From Actinobacteria bacterium OV320 (lineage in GTDB: Bacteria > Actinomycetota > Actinomycetes > Streptomycetales > Streptomycetaceae), in the NCBI GenBank assembly GCA_001298545.1, contig LJCX01000031.1, positions 496,001-560,000 on the forward strand: DNA of 64,000 nucleotides, given 5' to 3'. Every line of letters starts with the position of its first letter. Within the stretch, counting starts at the first letter, position 1. Below, one piece after another: positions 1 through 6,982 of this stretch. The notes below the pieces were generated by a model, which did no database searches, had not been told where the DNA came from, and was given only the letters and a program-made list of their open reading frames with translations. A program made the translations under genes and the position numbers.

Positions 1-10
1 GCACGGTCGA

Positions 11-330
11 CTAGGGGCTGTCCTGGCGATCATGAGCAGAGCCGGATGACGAGGCTGCCGCGGTGACGGTGCCGAGGTGGACGTAGGCGTGTTTGTCGTA
101 TCCGGTCGCGACCGCGCGCGGAACTGTTTCAGCTTGTTGATCGCCCGCTCGGCAGCGTTGCGCTTGGCGTACCGCTTGGCGCACCGCTCCTTGTCGAAGC
201 CGGGTGGCCGGCCACCGGTGCTCCCGCGCCGCAGACGGCCGGCCGCTTGGTCGGCTTTCTCCGGGATGACGTGCCGGATCCCGCGTCCACGCAGGTAGGC
301 GCGGGTGCGACGGTTGCTGTAGCCAGGCCC
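11..330 (-). pseudogene. IS5-family transposase, 3' remnant (frameshifted)
   Basis: Read on the minus strand, this is the C-terminal part of an IS5-family DDE transposase: a stretch like YSNRRTRAYLRGRGIRHVIP, then EKADQAAGRL, NAAERAINKLKQF, and finally YDKHAYVHLGTVT running to a stop at 11-13. Around 110-120 two extra bases in a GC run shift the frame between KQFRA and the expected VATGYDKHAY, so the product is broken. Upstream of about 330 the expected catalytic core is missing. It is a dead 3' fragment and cannot supply transposase. A 5' fragment of the same kind lies on the opposite strand near 1423. The exact left end may lie outside the window. Confidence 0.75.
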
Positions 331-427
331 GCGGCCTGCCCGCAGCCGCGCGATGTCCGCAACCCCGGGCCCAGTGGCGTCCGCAGGGGCGCGCGTACCA
401 CCGACAGATGCGTCACAAGTGCGCGTT

Positions 428-1201
428 CTACGCGTTCGGGTCCCAGTCTGCGAGCTGCTCCATCGGCTCGGTGTCGCCGGTGGTCTCCAGGCCGTCGAGC
501 GGGACGCGCTCGTAGAAGTAGAGGATCAGTTCGCTCGCTGCGCCCCGCATCGCCATGTCGCCCGGCTCCGCGTCGGCGGCGAGGTCGTCGCAGCGGACGC
601 CGTCGGCGTTGAGGGTCAGGCGCCAGGAGCGGCCCTCGGTCGTATGCAGGTCGATGGTTGCCGGCTTGAACGGCCAGGGGACGGTCGTCGCCGAGACGGT
701 CGTCAGGAACTCGTCGACGCCCTCGACCGCGACGTCCGTCGGCAGCGGCTGTGCGGCGCCCTGGGTGAGCTGGGCGTCGTAGGTGTGGACGGCGATCTCC
801 TGGATCTGGTGCCGGGCCACGGCTCCGCTGGTCTCCGGGGCCTGCGAGCGGCCCCACCAGGTCCAGCAGCCGCGGTCCGGGCCGGCCTCGCGCATCGCGT
901 CGAGCATGAGCTCGGTCGACTCGGCGAGCCAGGCGTCCAGGGCTTCGTGGTCGCGGGGCGCGGTCGGGGCGCCCTTCGGGTCCGTCCTCGCCGGGGGCTC
1001 GGCGCCCGGGCCCGCCGCGACGATGGCGGCCTGGCGGCGGCGGCCGTCACCGAGGTGTTGCGCCAGTTCGCGCAGCGTCCAGTCCGGGCAGGTCGGGACC
1101 TGGACGTCAAGGTCGGGGGCGGACGCGATCGCAGCGCGGAACGCGGCCGAGCGGTCTTCGATCAGCCGCAGGACCTCGGGGAACTCCAAGATGTTTTGCA
1201 C
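428..1201 (-). CDS. maleylpyruvate isomerase family mycothiol-dependent enzyme
   Basis: A 257-residue protein of the MDMPI/DinB-like family. Members bind mycothiol, the actinobacterial low-molecular-weight thiol, and use it in isomerase or transferase reactions; the substrate here is unknown. The N-terminal part carries the usual PDLDVQVPTCPDWTLRELAQHLG motif region, and a conserved histidine follows in QIQEIAVHTYDAQL. Length is normal for the family and it looks intact. It sits alone between two transposase remnants in opposite orientation, with no operon partner, which suggests a region rearranged by insertion sequences. The cytoplasmic location is inferred from the absence of a signal peptide or membrane segment. 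Confidence 0.85.
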   Translation of the reverse strand: MQNILEFPEVLRLIEDRSAAFRAAIASAPDLDVQVPTCPDWTLRELAQHLGDGRRRQAAIVAAGPGAEPPARTDPKGAPTAPRDHEALDAWLAESTELMLDAMREAGPDRGCWTWWGRSQAPETSGAVARHQIQEIAVHTYDAQLTQGAAQPLPTDVAVEGVDEFLTTVSATTVPWPFKPATIDLHTTEGRSWRLTLNADGVRCDDLAADAEPGDMAMRGAASELILYFYERVPLDGLETTGDTEPMEQLADWDPNA

Positions 1202-1422
1202 GGCGGTTGTGTATCACGGCGCTCGGACCGCCGGGTAGCGAATTTGTCGGACGAACGCGTCGACGGCCGGGCGGAGCGCCGGCGCCGAAGCCGTCCTGAA
1301 AATCCGCGCACTGCTCGCCGACGCGGCCTGAGTAGTGCGTGCGGCCCGGCGGCGCCGGTGCCAGAGGAGTGAAACGAGAGCCAGGCCGCGGCCTGGCGAT
1401 CAGGTGAGCCGTTGACAGGACT

Positions 1423-1690
1423 GTGGGACATCGGGGTGATCTGACGGACGCTCAGTGGGAGCGGCTTGCACCGCTCCTCCCGGTGAGCAACGGGCGGTGC
1501 GGCCGGTGGCGGGATCACCGCCAGGTGATGAACGGGGTGCTGTACCGGATCCGCACCGGTGTGCAGTGGCGTGAACCTGCCGGAGCGCTACGGTCCCTGG
1601 AAGACCGTTCACGAGCGGCATCGGCGTTGGTCGGGGATGGAACGTGGGAGCGGCTGCGCCAGCGGGTGGCGGTCGCGCGGACGGTCGGCG
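1423..1690 (+). pseudogene. IS5-family transposase, 5' remnant (multiple frameshifts)
   Basis: The N-terminal DUF4096-type start of an IS5-family transposase: RGDLTDAQWERLAPLLP, then RDHRQVMNGVLYRIRTGVQW. At about 1570 one extra base shifts the frame so that the expected RDLPERYGPWKTVHERHRRW continues in another frame. A second shift precedes TWERLRQRV. The remnant stops against the end of the LLM oxidoreductase gene at about 1690. It lacks the catalytic DDE core and is dead. It has the same family character as the remnant at 11-330 but lies on the other strand, so the two are not simply one element split by an insertion. Confidence 0.72.
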
Positions 1691-1691
1691 T

Positions 1692-2567
1692 CTACGACGA
1701 CGGGATGACGATCTCGTCGGCGACCCACCGTGCGGCGTCGGCGGGGTAGGGCGTCGGCAGCCCGAGCACGATGTGCCGGAAGCCGGCGCCGATCGCGTCG
1801 CCGACCGCGTCCCGGGTGGCACCGGGCCGGTCGTAGGAGACGGGCAGGTGGATCGAGCGGGTGATCGCGGCGGGGTCGCGGCCGATCTCGGCGCAGTAGC
1901 GGTCCAGGAGGGCGCTGCGGCGGACGACGTCGTCGAGGTCGCCGCCCGGGATGTTCCACAGGTCGGCGTGCTCGGCGGCCACGCGCAGGGTCGCGGCCGA
2001 GCGGCCGCCGACGAGGATCGGCGGGTGGGGGCGCTGGACGGGTTTGGGGTTGCCGAACGCGCCGGTGAGCCGGTGGTAGGTGCCGTCGAAGTCGAACGGG
2101 TTCTCCTCGGTCCACAACCGGCGGATCACCGTGCAGGCTTCGGCGAGGCTCCCCACGGCGTGCGCCGTGTCGTGGAAGGGCAGGCCGTGCGCCGCGTACT
2201 CGCGCCGGGCCAGCGGGTGGTCGGGGCGTGAGCCGACGCCGATGCCGAAGTCGAGCCGTCCGCCGGAGACGATGTCGACCGTCGTGGCGATCTTGGCCAG
2301 CATCGCGGGCGGCCGGAAGCGGTTGCTGGTCACCATGACGCCGAGCCGCAGCCGTCGGGTCTGGGCGGCGAGCGCCGAGAGCAGGGTCCAGCCTTCGTGG
2401 GCGGGGCCGTCGGGGTCGCCGCCGATCGGCATGAGGTGGTCGAACAGCCAGGCGTGCTCGATCTCCGGGATCGCGTCCGCCTCGCGCCAGACCCGTAGGA
2501 CGTCGTGGTAGTCGACCTGCATGGGGGCGGTCATGATCCCGAAGCGGGGCCGGGGTGTGGGTGACAT
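1692..2567 (-). CDS. LLM-class F420-dependent oxidoreductase
   Basis: A 291-residue luciferase-like monooxygenase-fold protein, cytoplasmic, probably using reduced F420 or FMN. Family features are RFGIMTAP at the N-terminus, HAWLFDHLMPIGG, LRLGVMVTSNRFRPPAMLAK, VSGGRLDFGIGVGSRPDHP and HPPILVGGRSAATLRVAAEHADLWNI. The start at 2567 is preferred because a GAAGGA ribosome site lies about 11 bases upstream; a longer reading would run through non-conserved sequence. It is the second gene of an operon behind the aldo/keto reductase, 43 bp downstream, and is presumably under the divergent TetR regulator. The 3' end touches a transposase remnant, but the C-terminus (WVADEIVIPSS) looks complete. The substrate is unknown. 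Confidence 0.85.
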   Translation of the reverse strand: MSPTPRPRFGIMTAPMQVDYHDVLRVWREADAIPEIEHAWLFDHLMPIGGDPDGPAHEGWTLLSALAAQTRRLRLGVMVTSNRFRPPAMLAKIATTVDIVSGGRLDFGIGVGSRPDHPLARREYAAHGLPFHDTAHAVGSLAEACTVIRRLWTEENPFDFDGTYHRLTGAFGNPKPVQRPHPPILVGGRSAATLRVAAEHADLWNIPGGDLDDVVRRSALLDRYCAEIGRDPAAITRSIHLPVSYDRPGATRDAVGDAIGAGFRHIVLGLPTPYPADAARWVADEIVIPSS

Positions 2568-2610
2568 GGAGTGGTCGCTTCCTTCGGTGAGGGGAGGCCG
2601 TCCGGCGTGG

Positions 2611-3630
2611 TCAGCGGCGCCGCAGTGACGGATCGAGGAGCGCGGGCGGGGTGTCGGACTTCTCGTGCGCGGCGAGGTCGGTGCCCGGGGCCACGATCGC
2701 GTCGATCGCGTCGAGCACATCGGCGGAGAGCACGGTGTCCGCGGCGGCGAGCTGCGCGCGCAGATGGTCCGGTGTGCGGGGGCCGATGAGCGCGCTCGTC
2801 ACGGCGGGATGCGCGGTGACGAAGCCGAGCGCGAGCTGGATCATGGTCAGCCCGGCCTCGTCGGCGACCGCGGCCAACTGCTCGACGGCGTCGAGCCGGG
2901 CCCGGTTGGCGGGGACGGCGGTGTCGAAGCGTTGCGGCATGAACGTCGAGCGGCTGGTGGTGACGGGCCGACCCTCGCGGATCGCGCCCGTGAGCCAGCC
3001 CGAGGCCAGCGGGCTCCACACCAGGACGCCGAGCCCGTACTCCTCGGTCACGGGCAGGACGTGGGTCTCGATGCCGCGCTGGAGGATCGAGTAGCTGGGC
3101 TGCTCGGTGACGTAGCGGCTCAGGTGGTGCTCGCGGGCGGCCCACTGGGCCTGCACGATGCGATAGGCCGGGAAGGTCGAGGAGCCGAAGTGGCGGATCT
3201 TTCCGGCGCGCTGGAGGTCGGTCAGCGCCGAGAGCGTCTCCTCGTCGCTGGTGCTCGGGTCCCAGCGGTGGATCTGATAGAGGTCCACGTGGTCGACGCC
3301 GAGACGGCGCAGGCTGTTGTCCAGCTCGGTGACGAGCCAGCGGCGCGAGCTGCCCCGCCGGTTGCGTTCGTCGCCCATGGGCATGCCGGCCTTCGTGGCC
3401 AGCACGATGTCGTCGCGCCGGCCGGCGATGGCCTTGCCGACCATCTCCTCCGACTCGCCGTCGCTGTACACGTCGGCGGTGTCGATGAGGTTGATCCCGG
3501 CCTCCAGGGCGGCGTCGACGAGGGCGGTGGCCTCGTCCTGGCCGGTGCGCCCGATCCTGCCGAAGTTCATGGCGCCGAGCGCCAGGGAGCTGACCTGCAC
3601 ACCGGTGCGGCCCAAAGTGCGGTACTGCAT
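2611..3630 (-). CDS. aldo/keto reductase
   Basis: A 339-residue NADPH-dependent aldo/keto reductase. The catalytic tetrad is visible: Asp50 and Tyr55 in DTADVYSDG, Lys80 in LATKAG, and His121 in YQIHRWD. The C-terminal cofactor-binding stretch includes VTSALIGPRTPDHL. The start at 3630 is chosen because a GGAG site sits about 9 bases upstream (revcomp of 3635-3645) and because the conserved MQYRTLGRTG begins there. It leads a two-gene operon with the LLM oxidoreductase and is transcribed divergently from the TetR gene at 3847. Two palindromes lie in the shared promoter region. Detoxification of a carbonyl compound is a reasonable guess, but the substrate cannot be read from sequence. Confidence 0.9.
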   Translation of the reverse strand: MQYRTLGRTGVQVSSLALGAMNFGRIGRTGQDEATALVDAALEAGINLIDTADVYSDGESEEMVGKAIAGRRDDIVLATKAGMPMGDERNRRGSSRRWLVTELDNSLRRLGVDHVDLYQIHRWDPSTSDEETLSALTDLQRAGKIRHFGSSTFPAYRIVQAQWAAREHHLSRYVTEQPSYSILQRGIETHVLPVTEEYGLGVLVWSPLASGWLTGAIREGRPVTTSRSTFMPQRFDTAVPANRARLDAVEQLAAVADEAGLTMIQLALGFVTAHPAVTSALIGPRTPDHLRAQLAAADTVLSADVLDAIDAIVAPGTDLAAHEKSDTPPALLDPSLRRR

Positions 3631-3717
3631 GACCGTTGTCTCCTCTTCGAGGATGAGGCGTCGTGTCGCCACGCGTGCGTGGCTTGGTCACGGGTCCGGC
3701 GCTCTGGCATGATGAGC

Positions 3718-3763
3718 AAACGGAACCGTGTCCCGTTTGAACATACGGAACGCTGTTCCGTTT
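3718..3763. promoter_or_regulatory. tandem TetR-type operators in divergent promoter region
   Basis: Two related palindromes lie between the aldo/keto reductase and the TetR gene. The first (3718-3738) has arms AAACGGAAC and GTCCCGTTT around a 3-base centre, with one mismatch. The second (3745-3761) is perfect, ACGGAAC-GCT-GTTCCGT. Their centres are 25 bp apart. The shared half-site CGGAAC and the position next to a tetR gene point to binding by that regulator, controlling both directions. Binding is inferred. Confidence 0.7.
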
Positions 3764-3846
3764 AGCAACCGGGGCACGGGTATGCGTACGGGCACGCGTA
3801 CCGGCGCGGGCAGTGATAGCGGTCAGACGCAGGAGAGGGCGGCGCG

Positions 3847-4437
3847 GTGAACGACGGCGACCGGGGTGCGGGGAACACGGCCCGGCCCCAGCGGGCGGAC
3901 GCCCGGCGCAACAAGGAGACACTGCTCGACGCGGCCGCCGCGATCTTCGTGACGGCGGGCGTGGAGGCGCCGGTGCGCGACATCGCGGCCAGGGCCGGCG
4001 TCGGGACGGCCACGATCTACCGCCACTTCCCGACGCGGGCGGACCTCATCATCGCCGTCTACCGGCACCAGGTCGACGCCTGCGCCGAGGCCGGTCCGGC
4101 CCTGCTGGCGGAAGGTCCGACCCCGTACGCCGCGCTGGGGCGATGGATCGACCTCTTCGTCGACTTCCTGGTCACCAAGCACGGCCTCGCCGCCGTGCTC
4201 CAGTCCGACAACGCGGGCTTCGAGACGCTGCACGCGTACTTCCTCGACCGCCTCGTGCCCGTGTGCGGCCGACTGCTCGACGCCGCGGCCGCCTCCGGCG
4301 AGATCCGGCCCGGCCTCCAGGCCTACGAGGTCATGCGAGGCGTCGGCAACCTGTGCATCGGCGCGGACAACGATCCCCGCTACGACCCGCCCCGACTGGT
4401 GGAGCTCCTCGTCGCGGGACTGCGTCGTCCGCATTGA
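3847..4437 (+). CDS. TetR/AcrR family transcriptional regulator
   Basis: A 196-residue regulator. Residues about 15-60 form the TetR helix-turn-helix, with ADARRNKETLLDAAAAIF, then VRDIAARAGVGTATIYRHFPTRADLI. The ligand-binding part begins near residue 65 and resembles SbtR-type C-terminal domains (FVDFLVTKHGLAAVLQSDN). The GTG start at 3847 has a GGAGAGGG-like site just upstream. It is divergent from the aldo/keto reductase-LLM oxidoreductase operon and probably represses it through the palindromes at 3718-3763. The stop codon TGA lies inside the first unit of a 9-bp tandem repeat. Confidence 0.9.
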   Translation: MNDGDRGAGNTARPQRADARRNKETLLDAAAAIFVTAGVEAPVRDIAARAGVGTATIYRHFPTRADLIIAVYRHQVDACAEAGPALLAEGPTPYAALGRWIDLFVDFLVTKHGLAAVLQSDNAGFETLHAYFLDRLVPVCGRLLDAAAASGEIRPGLQAYEVMRGVGNLCIGADNDPRYDPPRLVELLVAGLRRPH

Positions 4438-4529
4438 CTGCATTGATTGCATTGACTGAGCTGACGGCGCTGACCGCAATGACGGCACTGACCGTACTGA
4501 CAACACTGACCGCATTGACCGCACTGACT
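4431..4529. repeat. 11 degenerate 9-bp tandem repeats over the tetR stop codon
   Basis: Eleven head-to-tail 9-base units of the type GCACTGACC or GCATTGACT fill this stretch exactly, with substitutions but no length change. The first unit contains the tetR stop codon. In one plus frame the units read as LTA/LTE/LTV triplets. Units of similar pattern (NNNCTGACG) occur again over the stop codon of the MFS gene near 6970. The function is unknown. It lies between convergent genes. Confidence 0.85.
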
Positions 4530-4605
4530 GCCGTCAGGCGGTCGGCATTGGCATGTGGCGGTCGGCGTGGGGCGGTCGGCGGGTGAGCGTTCGCACCGCC
4601 CGCGC

Positions 4606-6216
4606 TCACGCCTCCCTGCGCCCCGCGCCCGCCAGGATCCAGCCCTCCACCGCCTCGTACTGGCGGCGCTGCTCCTCCGCCTTGCGGTGCCCCGAGACCA
4701 CCGTGCCCAGCCAGCCGAAGGCGAAGCCCAGGGGGACGGTGACGATGCCCGTGGTGGTGAAGGGGAACCAGTTGAAGTCGGCCTCGGGGAAGGCGGAGAC
4801 GGGCGAGCCCGAGACCAGGTTGGTGCCCGGCATGAGGATCAGGACGGACAGGGTGCCGCCGATGAGGGTGGCGAGGAGGCCCGTCCGGGTGTAGCGGCGC
4901 CAGAAGAGGCTGTAGACCAGGGCGGGGGCGAGCGCCGAGGCCCCGAGGCAGAAGGAGAGGGTGACCAGCGGCTGGAGGCTGCGGTGCTGGACCTGGGCGG
5001 CGAGCAGGATCGTCGGGACACCGACGGCCAGCGCGGACAGCCGGGCCAGGAGCATCTCGCGGCGCGCCGACATGTGCGGGTCGCGTGCCGCGAAGACGTC
5101 GTGGGCGAGGGAGTTGGCGCAGGCGAGGATCATGCCGGCGACCGAGGCGAGCACGGTGAGGAAGATCGCCGTCGTGACCGTCGTGAAGAGAAGGGTCTCG
5201 GCCGTGGACACCTCGCTGCCGAAGGCGCCCCGGGAGCCCAGCAGGTAGGCGGTGTTGCCCTGCGGGTCCGCCTGTGCGATCACCGCGCGGCCGACGATCG
5301 CCGTCGCGCCGAAGCCGACGACCGTCATGATCAGCACGAACAGTGCGACGCCGGAGACCGCCCAGGACATCGACCGGCGTACCTGGCGGGCGCTGGAGGC
5401 GGTGTACATGCGCATGGTGATGTGCGGCAGACAGGCGCCGCCCAGGACGACCGACAGCTGGGCGGTGATCATGTCGACGCGGGGGAAGGGGCCGCCGGCG
5501 AACTCCAGCCCCGACTGCAGGAAGGCGTCTCCGACCCCGCTGCCCTCGGCCGCCGCGTCGAAGAGGGTGCCCGGGTTCCAGTCGAAGCGGTACAGGACGA
5601 GCACGGCGATGACCGTGCCGGAGCCGAGCAGCATCACGATCTTCAGCATCTGGATGAGGGCGGTGCCCTTCATGCCGCCGATCGCGGCGTAGCTGATCAT
5701 CAGCACGCCCATGCAGACGACGCAGCCCGTCTTCACCGAGGCGCCGGAGAACCCCAGGATGAAGGCGAGCAGTTGTCCGGTGCCGGCGAGCTGCACGAGC
5801 ATCATCGGCAGCAGCGCGGCGAGTGTCACCGCGCACGCCGTGATGCGCACCGCCCGCCCCGGCATCCGGCGGGCCAGCGCGTCGCCCATGGTGAAGCGGC
5901 CCGCGTTGCGCAGCGGTTCGGCCAGCAGGAACATCATCAGCATCAGGGAGAGCGCCGTACTGAGGGCGAGGACGACGCCGTCGTAGCCGCACAGCGCGAT
6001 CACCCCGCCGGTGCCCAGGACGGTGGCCGCCGAGATGTAGTCCCCCGCGATGGCCAGGCCGTTGCGCAGCGGGGAGAGGGAGCGGTAGCCGGTGTAGAAC
6101 TCGGCGAGGTCGTCGCGGTCGGGGCCGGTCATCACGCACAGCAGCAGCGTGATCGTGGCGATCGCGGTGAACGCGACGAGGGACATCGTCTGTGCGTCGT
6201 CGCTGAACTCCGTCAT
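4606..6216 (-). CDS. sodium:solute symporter (ActP-like)
   Basis: A 536-residue inner-membrane transporter of the SSS family with about 13 hydrophobic helices. Signature stretches are FYTGYRSLSPLRNGLAIAGD, YISAATVLGTGG, RFTMGDALARRMPG, YAAIGGMKGTALIQMLK, and SLAHDVFAARDP near the C-terminal core. It probably imports a monocarboxylate such as acetate with sodium, by analogy with ActP. The start at 6216 is set by overlap: its ATG shares ATGA with the stop of the upstream DUF485 gene, and translation from further upstream would read through that gene out of frame. The YjcH-ActP pairing is known in other bacteria and supports the call. The 3' side borders the 9-bp repeat array. Confidence 0.88.
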   Translation of the reverse strand: MTEFSDDAQTMSLVAFTAIATITLLLCVMTGPDRDDLAEFYTGYRSLSPLRNGLAIAGDYISAATVLGTGGVIALCGYDGVVLALSTALSLMLMMFLLAEPLRNAGRFTMGDALARRMPGRAVRITACAVTLAALLPMMLVQLAGTGQLLAFILGFSGASVKTGCVVCMGVLMISYAAIGGMKGTALIQMLKIVMLLGSGTVIAVLVLYRFDWNPGTLFDAAAEGSGVGDAFLQSGLEFAGGPFPRVDMITAQLSVVLGGACLPHITMRMYTASSARQVRRSMSWAVSGVALFVLIMTVVGFGATAIVGRAVIAQADPQGNTAYLLGSRGAFGSEVSTAETLLFTTVTTAIFLTVLASVAGMILACANSLAHDVFAARDPHMSARREMLLARLSALAVGVPTILLAAQVQHRSLQPLVTLSFCLGASALAPALVYSLFWRRYTRTGLLATLIGGTLSVLILMPGTNLVSGSPVSAFPEADFNWFPFTTTGIVTVPLGFAFGWLGTVVSGHRKAEEQRRQYEAVEGWILAGAGRREA

Positions 6217-6641
6217 CGTCCGGCCTCCTTGGTACGGGTTCCGCGCGCGTCCCGCTTCGCGTCGATCTCGGAGAGTTTGCGGATGCGGTCCGCGAGCGGG
6301 TCCACATGGCGGCGGGCGGTCCGCTCGTACAGGACGATCGCCAGGCAGGTGACCGGGAGTTGCAGCAGGCCGAGCAGCAGACCCGCGGGGAGGCCGGTGG
6401 CGACCCTGCCGGTCATCAGGGACGGCGCGAACGCCGACAGGACCAGGAAGACGACGAAGTAGCCGAGCGCGGTGAGTGTGGCGACCCGCCGCTGGCGGCG
6501 GTAGGCGCCGCGCAGGACCCGCAGGTCGCTGTGGCGCCCCAGCGGGGCGTGGTCGGCCGGCCGGCGCCGAGGTGGCTCGGGCGGCTGGGGTGGCGGCTGC
6601 CATGGGTAGGTCGGGCCGGGGTGTGACGGGTCGTGTGACAT
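6213..6641 (-). CDS. DUF485 domain membrane protein, symporter partner
   Basis: A 142-residue small membrane protein. Residues 1-45 are proline-rich and polar (PPPQPPEPPRRRPADHAP). Then come L-RGAYRRQRR and two hydrophobic helices (LGYFVVFLVLSAFAPSL and GLLLGLLQLPVTCLAIVLYE), followed by a short charged tail, as in DUF485/YjcH proteins. The start at 6641 has an AAGGAG site 7 bases upstream. Its stop overlaps the symporter start by four bases, so the two are translationally coupled. It is probably needed for correct function or regulation of the transporter; the family's molecular role is not settled. Confidence 0.82.
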   Translation of the reverse strand: MSHDPSHPGPTYPWQPPPQPPEPPRRRPADHAPLGRHSDLRVLRGAYRRQRRVATLTALGYFVVFLVLSAFAPSLMTGRVATGLPAGLLLGLLQLPVTCLAIVLYERTARRHVDPLADRIRKLSEIDAKRDARGTRTKEAGR

Positions 6642-6799
6642 CCCGTGCTCCTTGCGTGGCTCGGGTCCGTGGCGGCGGACCGCAGGGAGTGGGGGGTGGT
6701 GCGAGGGACGCACGTTACTCGGGAGTACGGCGGCTGCGAAGGGTTTTCACCAAACTGAGTGGTCGGTATGCGCTTACTGCGCGAAATGCCGCCTGACCT

Positions 6800-6834
6800 G
6801 GGGTGTTACCCGCGTTAACCCCACACCTGTGTGG
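6800..6834. promoter_or_regulatory. two adjacent dyads upstream of DUF485-symporter operon
   Basis: Within the 330-bp gap between the MFS stop and the DUF485 start are two neighbouring inverted repeats: GGGGT/ACCCC arms at 6800-6822 with a GTTA-rich centre, and CCACAC-CT-GTGTGG at 6821-6834. A looser TGTGA...TCACA pair lies at 6848-6866. They are plausible operators or promoter elements for the operon reading leftwards. The regulator is unknown. Confidence 0.4.
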
Positions 6835-6885
6835 CTCCCGTGGCCTTTGTGACGATCATCTTCACAGAAGCGTGGCGGGGGCATA

Positions 6886-6982
6886 GGTCGGCCCGTTAGC
6901 CCATCGGTCGGCCCCTCGGTCGGCCCGTCAGCCCCCGCTCCGTCAGCTTCGTCAGTCCCGTCAGCCCCGTCAGTCCGTCAGT
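6886..6982. repeat. degenerate CTGACGG-type tandem repeats over MFS stop codon
   Basis: On the minus strand, 9-base units such as CTGACGGGA, CTGACGGGG and CTGACGAAG follow each other, with a few irregular spacers, and merge into CGGTCGGCC-type units to the left. The MFS stop codon TGA is formed within a unit. The minus frame that continues past the stop reads LTGLTGLTK. The units resemble the array at 4431-4529. Confidence 0.65.

Noticed and set aside
20..1402. The shared word CCTGGCGATCA near 22 and 1392 as matching IS ends
   Set aside because: The two copies lie in the same direction while the transposase fragments are opposite, and only 11 bases match; probably chance.
6848..6866. CRP-like site TGTGA...TCACA before the DUF485-symporter operon
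   Set aside because: The spacer is 9 bases, not the usual 6, so a CRP call is not justified.
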